Shown in pieces: positions 1 to 6,000 of a stretch of DNA of 6,324 bases. The notes below the pieces were generated by a model. It did no database searches and was not told the origin of the DNA. It saw only the letters and a list, made by a program, of their open reading frames with translations. The first letter of the stretch is position 1; the number at the start of each line of letters is the position of its first letter. Origin of the DNA: UBA2943 sp946534895 (GTDB lineage: Bacteria > Bacillota > Clostridia > Christensenellales > Aristaeellaceae); assembly GCA_946534895.1 (NCBI GenBank), contig CAMNDE010000136.1, positions 1-6,324 on the forward strand, in the 5' to 3' direction. A program made the position numbers and the translations under genes.

Positions 1-3000
1 ACGTCAACAGTAGTACCCTCCTTCGGCTGGTACTTCACGCTGTGATCATCTTGATCCACGATCTTGATATCAAGCAGCCGGATATATCCCGCGCTGCCTT
101 CTTCCATTCCAAGCGCATTCTCGGTTTTCGATACATACTCCGCATACTCTTCGGATACACCGAGAATCTCCTCGACGGTCAGCTCTGCCCCCTCCGGGAT
201 GCCGGAATCGGCAGAATAGCTTACCTTTACCATGTAATTGCGGCCGTCACTCGCCAGTACAGTCTTCTCAATCGTCGTTCCTACAATTGTGTATACCGAG
301 AATCCCGCAGCAGCAAAGCTCACCGTCTGGCCGTCTGCGCTGCCCTCAGTCATGCTTTCCAGAATCTCGGCATTTACAGCGAACTCATTTTCCTCTGTAA
401 ACTGCAGCAGGACTTCCCCGTTTTCGCCTGCTTTCCCTGGAACTTCCCGGACTGTTCCGGACACGTCAGCGAAATGCACCACGCTGAGCGCGCTGCCTTC
501 GTGTGCGTCTGTGAGCCGGATGGTTACGCCCACTGTGGTGCCCTCCGCCGGCTGGATTTTTTCACCGTGCGCATTCACGATGCGGATATCAAACATGCGG
601 ATATATTCCGCTGTGCCCGGCTCCATGCTCAGGGCATGCTCCGTGCCTTCCAGATAAGCAGACCACTCGGAGGATTCCTGCGTAATCTCCTCCACTTCCA
701 GAGATGCGTTCTCCGGTATCCCGGTCTCCGGAGGGCAGTTTACTGTGATATGGTAATGAAGCCCGTCGCCTGTCAGTACATGGGCTTCCAGTGTGATTCC
801 CACAAACGCATACAGGGAAAAACCGTCCGTCTCAAAGGAAAGCGCCGTGCCACCCTCAGGCAGTGCCTCCTGCGTGCTTTCCAGTATTTCCGGCTCATTT
901 CCGTCATCCGGGAAATGGACCACCCTGTAACTCAGTGCCGGGGCAGCATCCATAAACTCCGCACAGATACGGACCGGACATGCGAGGACTGTTTTCTCCT
1001 GCGCTGCATCCAGGACCTTCATGTCAAAGAGTCTGAGGAATGCGGCACTTCCATGCTCCAGACCCAGAGCCGTTTCAGCTCTGGCTGCAAACTCGGCATA
1101 CAGGGATTCCGTTCTGTCCGCCGGGATTTCCCGGGCATCCAGACAGGCATCTGCCGGTATGCCCGCTTCCCTGCCGAAAACGGCTTTCATAGAAAAGCCA
1201 GCCCCAGCTGCTTCCATTTGCATTTCTTCCTGCATATCCGTAAGAACAAGTGTCAGTACCCGCCCGGAAGAGAACCGGATGAGAAGCATACTTTCACCGT
1301 CAAAGGCTGAAGACCGCACCACCTGCCAGTCATATGCCCGGCCGTCGTCATCCGACAGCGCCAGAAACTCCAGTCCGGACTGTGAAGGGAAGGAAATCTC
1401 TGCACCTACAAGGTCAGACTCCGCGCCTGCCTCTTCCAGAATCTCGCTGAGCAGCATTTCCTTCCTTGAAAGGGTATAGCGGTAAACCCGTTCCTCTGCC
1501 TGTGGCTTATCACAGGCAAGAACATATGTGCCGAATCGGTCCGTCACAAATTCCACTCCGGCAAAAGCCGTTCCTTCCTCATCCATGACACAGGCAGCAG
1601 GAACCTCAACAGCAATGCCTCCGTCCAGGAAATAAAGCCTGGCGTCCGTACCATCAACGGTCTCCGGAAGCAGAACAGATACCCGGAAGCCCTGAGGATA
1701 CCTGGTCTTTTCCTCTTCAGTCATTTCCATGGAAAGATTCATCACGGAGTATACCGTGCGATCCTCTCTGCCTTCTTCCCGGAGAAATTCATCCTCCACC
1801 ACCTGCCTGGCCTGTTCTTCCCCAAGCATTTCTGCCATGCCCAGGGCATGTTCCGGCAGATAGAGCCCGTCCAAGGACATGACCTGCATGAACCCAAAAT
1901 GCTTCGTAAGATCACCGCTTACCGTAAGGCGGATCCGGATTTCTTCCCCGCTCTCTGTGACCATTGTCAGCAGTTCTTCCCCGTCAAAAGGTTTCCATGC
2001 GCGTACAGTCCATCCATGCCCGGTCTGTTCCAGCTCCAGGTGCGTTTCACTGCTCACCCGTACTTCCCTGACATGGTTTTGCATCCATGCCGCTGTGTCT
2101 TCTTCGCCGCAGACGCCCAGTGCATTTGCCATATCCGCGAGCAGAACCGTTTTCCCGCCTTCCAGCTCATACAGATATTCCGCCTCAGATCTCAGAGCAT
2201 ACACCAGAGCAAATCTTCCCAGATGAACCGTTTCAAAGGAAATACTGTCCTCTTCCGTCTCCACGATAAGGTCCTGCATTCCTTCCTCTGTAAGCAGATA
2301 TACCCGGCAGCTTTCCATTCGGGCATTTTCGGGCATGTCAATCAGGCCGGTCAGTGTGATCCGGCCATGGACTTCCTCTTTATCTCCCAGGGAAAGGTCC
2401 AGCCAGGCAATGCGCTCTCCGTTGTCAGCATCGAAATCCAGTTCCGCTGCGCCCGCATCTTCTGCCTCCGGACTGGAAACCGTGAACCGGGCGTTTTCCG
2501 GAACAATCGTATCTTCCAGAAGCTCCAGTGAAGCACACCCATCCTCTGAGACATAGACTGTGCCGGCTTTGGCTGCCGTCCTGGGATTGTGCAGCACAAT
2601 CACGCCCCTGTACCAGCCGCGCTGCAGAGTCAGGGAGACTTCATCAAAGTAGTCATTGGCAGAAACAAGACAGTCCCCGCCGCTTTCTGTCAGTGTAATC
2701 ATGCTGTTGTCTGACAGGGAATAGTCAAAACGTGCAGGATCAAAGTTTTCCGGAAGGCCGGCCGCTACAAAGATTTCCCGCATGGAAACGTTCTTTTCTT
2801 CCCCAAAGGTATAGTCATGGCCATTTCCCTGGTTTTCCATTCCACGGACATGGATGGTCATGGTAACATGCGAGGCATGCAGCACAATGTCTCCATTATC
2901 CTGGATCTGAAGATACGTCCCATCAAAGGCTATGGGCCCGCCAATGTCCCCGCTGAGTTCAGCGACATTCACGTGTGTTCCCTCAAGCCCGGAGGCTCTG

Positions 3001-6000
3001 ACACTCAGCCCCTGAAATGAGCCGGCCCAGTCAGTGCCTTGTTCCTGAAGCATGTTCAGCACCTGAGCCAGGTTCAAAGATACGGCGAGGGGCATCTGTG
3101 ACGCCTCACGCGCCTGACTTTCGATGTTTTCTTTTCCTGGAGCGTTTTTCTTCTGCAGGCCTGGTGCCTTGGCCTCTCCCTGGCCGTCAGATGCTTCATT
3201 TGTCAGGAACAGCTCCTCTTCACCGGACCCTGTACTGGCCAAACCCGGAACCAGCAGGGAAATACCAGTCTGGCCCGCCAAGTCTGCAGGATCCAGTCCG
3301 TTAAAGTCGAGTTCCAGCTCCACAAAGTGCTCTTCCGGTGTGCACGCCAGGCTGCAGACAAACACATAGGTGCCGCAGGTATCCGCCGCAAAGGAAAGGC
3401 CGCGACAATATTCCGAATCCGCGTCCACGGAAAAGTTGTCCAGCTCAGTCACACTTCCGTTTTCTGCATCCACTTTCAGCAGACGATAATTCACCGAGCG
3501 CAGCTCCATGTCTTCCGGTACCGACTCCGCCAGCGGAATTGCTTCTGTCATATGCACTTCAAAGAGATCTTCCGGCTCTGTATCCGATACGGCTTCCATA
3601 ACCCGGAACAGGCGCACCGTGACAGCATCTTCATCCGGTTCATCCATGTCCGTATCCGCATTCATGCCGGTTTCCACCAGCGATATGACATTCTCGTTGC
3701 CCTCAGTCTTCAGGAGGGCATGAACTGTTTCAGACACTTCACCGTGCACCGTCACCTGGACGGACGGACCCGCCGCTTCCTCGTTCCCGGATACATTTCC
3801 GTCTTCCAGGGCATCCGTTTCATCTTTCTCCGGAACCGCCCCTTCTTCTCCATCAGGATGTGTATCCTCTGCAGACACTTCCTGCCTGTATACGCAGTGC
3901 ACTGAAATAATCCGGTCGCCCGCGGAGATCTGAACCGTACCCTCCGTGAAGGCAAAACGGCATGCGAAATAATCCTCCTCAATTTCCAGGAAGGGAATAT
4001 CACTGGTTATGGTGACACTCTCCACATTCAGGCCCGCATCTGCCAGGATGTCCTGAACAAGGACACCTTCATCCCGGGAAAGGGTTAGATCAAGCGTATC
4101 CGTGCCCGTCCACGCAAAGTCATGAACAAAATGCAGCGCACTGAATTCCTGCTCTTCCGTCTCAGCAGGTACATCTGTTTCCTCTATTTCCTCTGTTCCC
4201 TGAGTTTCCTCTTCCGGAGGAACCTGGGTGTTTTCGTCTTCCGTACCTGCCTGCGCTTCGGGTATTTTCTCCGATCTTTCCCCGTACACGCAGTGCACAA
4301 CAATGGTCCGCTCTCCCGCGGAAATCGTCACTGTGCCTTCCGTGAAGGCAAAACGGCATACGAAATAATCCTCGCCCATTTCCAGGAAAGCGATGTCCGT
4401 ATCCACTGTGAAATTGTCTGACTGGATTTGAGCATCTTTCAGAATATCCCGTACATGGACGCCTTCATCCTGGCTGAGATATATGGTAAGCCGGTCCGCA
4501 TCCGTCCACAGGAAATCCTGCACAAACCGGATATCTCCAAAAACTTCCACAGGAGTTTCCGGATTCTGCCCATCTTCAGCGGGGCTTTCCGTTTCCTCCC
4601 GGATGATGTCGCTTTCTTCGTTCTCACCGGAGTGCTCATCCGGGATCACAGTTTCCGCCTGTACTTCGGTATTTCCAGTGCTTTCCGGAACAGCCTGTTC
4701 CTGCGGCTCCGTTTCCACCCATTCGTCTTCCCAGATCAGTTCTGCATCTTCCAGACCCGGATCCGCTTCTTCCACGAGTTCCTCTGACGCATCGGGAACA
4801 GTCTCATCCTGCTCCCCTGCCGGAATCTGAGTGGTTTCTTCTGGAACGGGTTCTTCCTCCAGCTCCAGAAGATCGTCCAGAGCAGTGTCTTCGGACAGTT
4901 CCGGACTTACGGCTGCTTCCTGTCCGTTTTCGGACATATCTGCATCTGGTTCATTTACTGTGCCATCTGCCGTTTCCGCATTTGCGGTTTCAGTCGCCTC
5001 ATCTGCCTGGGAAGAAGCAGCATCCGCGGCTTCGGAGGTCATTTCGACCGAATTCTCTGAAGCTGTCAGTTCATTTTCCGCTGCATCACTGCCAGTTTCT
5101 TCCTCGTTCAGGCTGTCCATTTCCCCGCTGTCTTCTGTCAGAAGTTCTTCTTCCGGATTCAGGGAAAGGTTATCGGTATTCTCACCGGTACTGACAGGTG
5201 CATCCTCTTCCGTACCGGCTGCTTCACCAGTGAAGCATGCCTCTGTATGTGTATGCTCCTGCATCCCGCAGATCAGGACTTTCGTGCATTCCTCATTGTG
5301 CCGGTGACCACCGGAAACCAGGATCTGCACATCACGCCAGCAGGAAGCATCATGCTGATGGGCTTTGACTTCCACCCGTCCGCAGACAAGCCTTCCGTCT
5401 TCATAACATGCGTCCGTATGCACATGCCGCTCCACGGGCACCGTCAGGATGGCATAGCAGTCCTCCGTGTGCACATGACCTTCCGTTTCCGTCTGGCCGC
5501 AGGTTAGTTCCCGGATGGAGGGATAGCATTCCAGGGTATGAGTATGCGACACGCCTTCCTCAAGGCCGCATATCAGGCCGTCGGCAAAGCAGGCATCCGT
5601 GTGCTCATGATCTTCCTCACAGATCAGCACCGGACCGAAGCATTCATCGGTATGGATGTGCGGACCGCCTTCCTGCAGGCCGCAGATGGGATCCTCGTCT
5701 GTAAACCATGTAGTGGTATAGCAGTCATCCGTATGCACATGACCTTCCGCTTCCGGAATGTCACAGACCAGCACCCGGGTTTCTTCCGTCTCATCCTCCG
5801 TCACATGCTCCTGCAGTGTGCAGACAAGCGTTCCCTGGTCGTAGCAGTATTCGTCATGCACATGGTCATAGACCTCCGAGATGCCGCAGATCATGTTTCC
5901 GGATGCATCCAGGCAGGTTTCGTCGTGCACATGCGGGACAAAAGCACAGTTCAGTTCACGGCTCACAGCATACACAGGTTCAGATTCTTCATGATCGTAT

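Noticed and set aside
42..1310. 422-codon plus-strand reading frame
   Set aside because: It is exactly codon-aligned antisense to the minus-strand gene; its product has no domain-like pattern and is rich in Arg, Cys and His as expected for an antisense shadow. The minus frame shows clear repeated protein modules.
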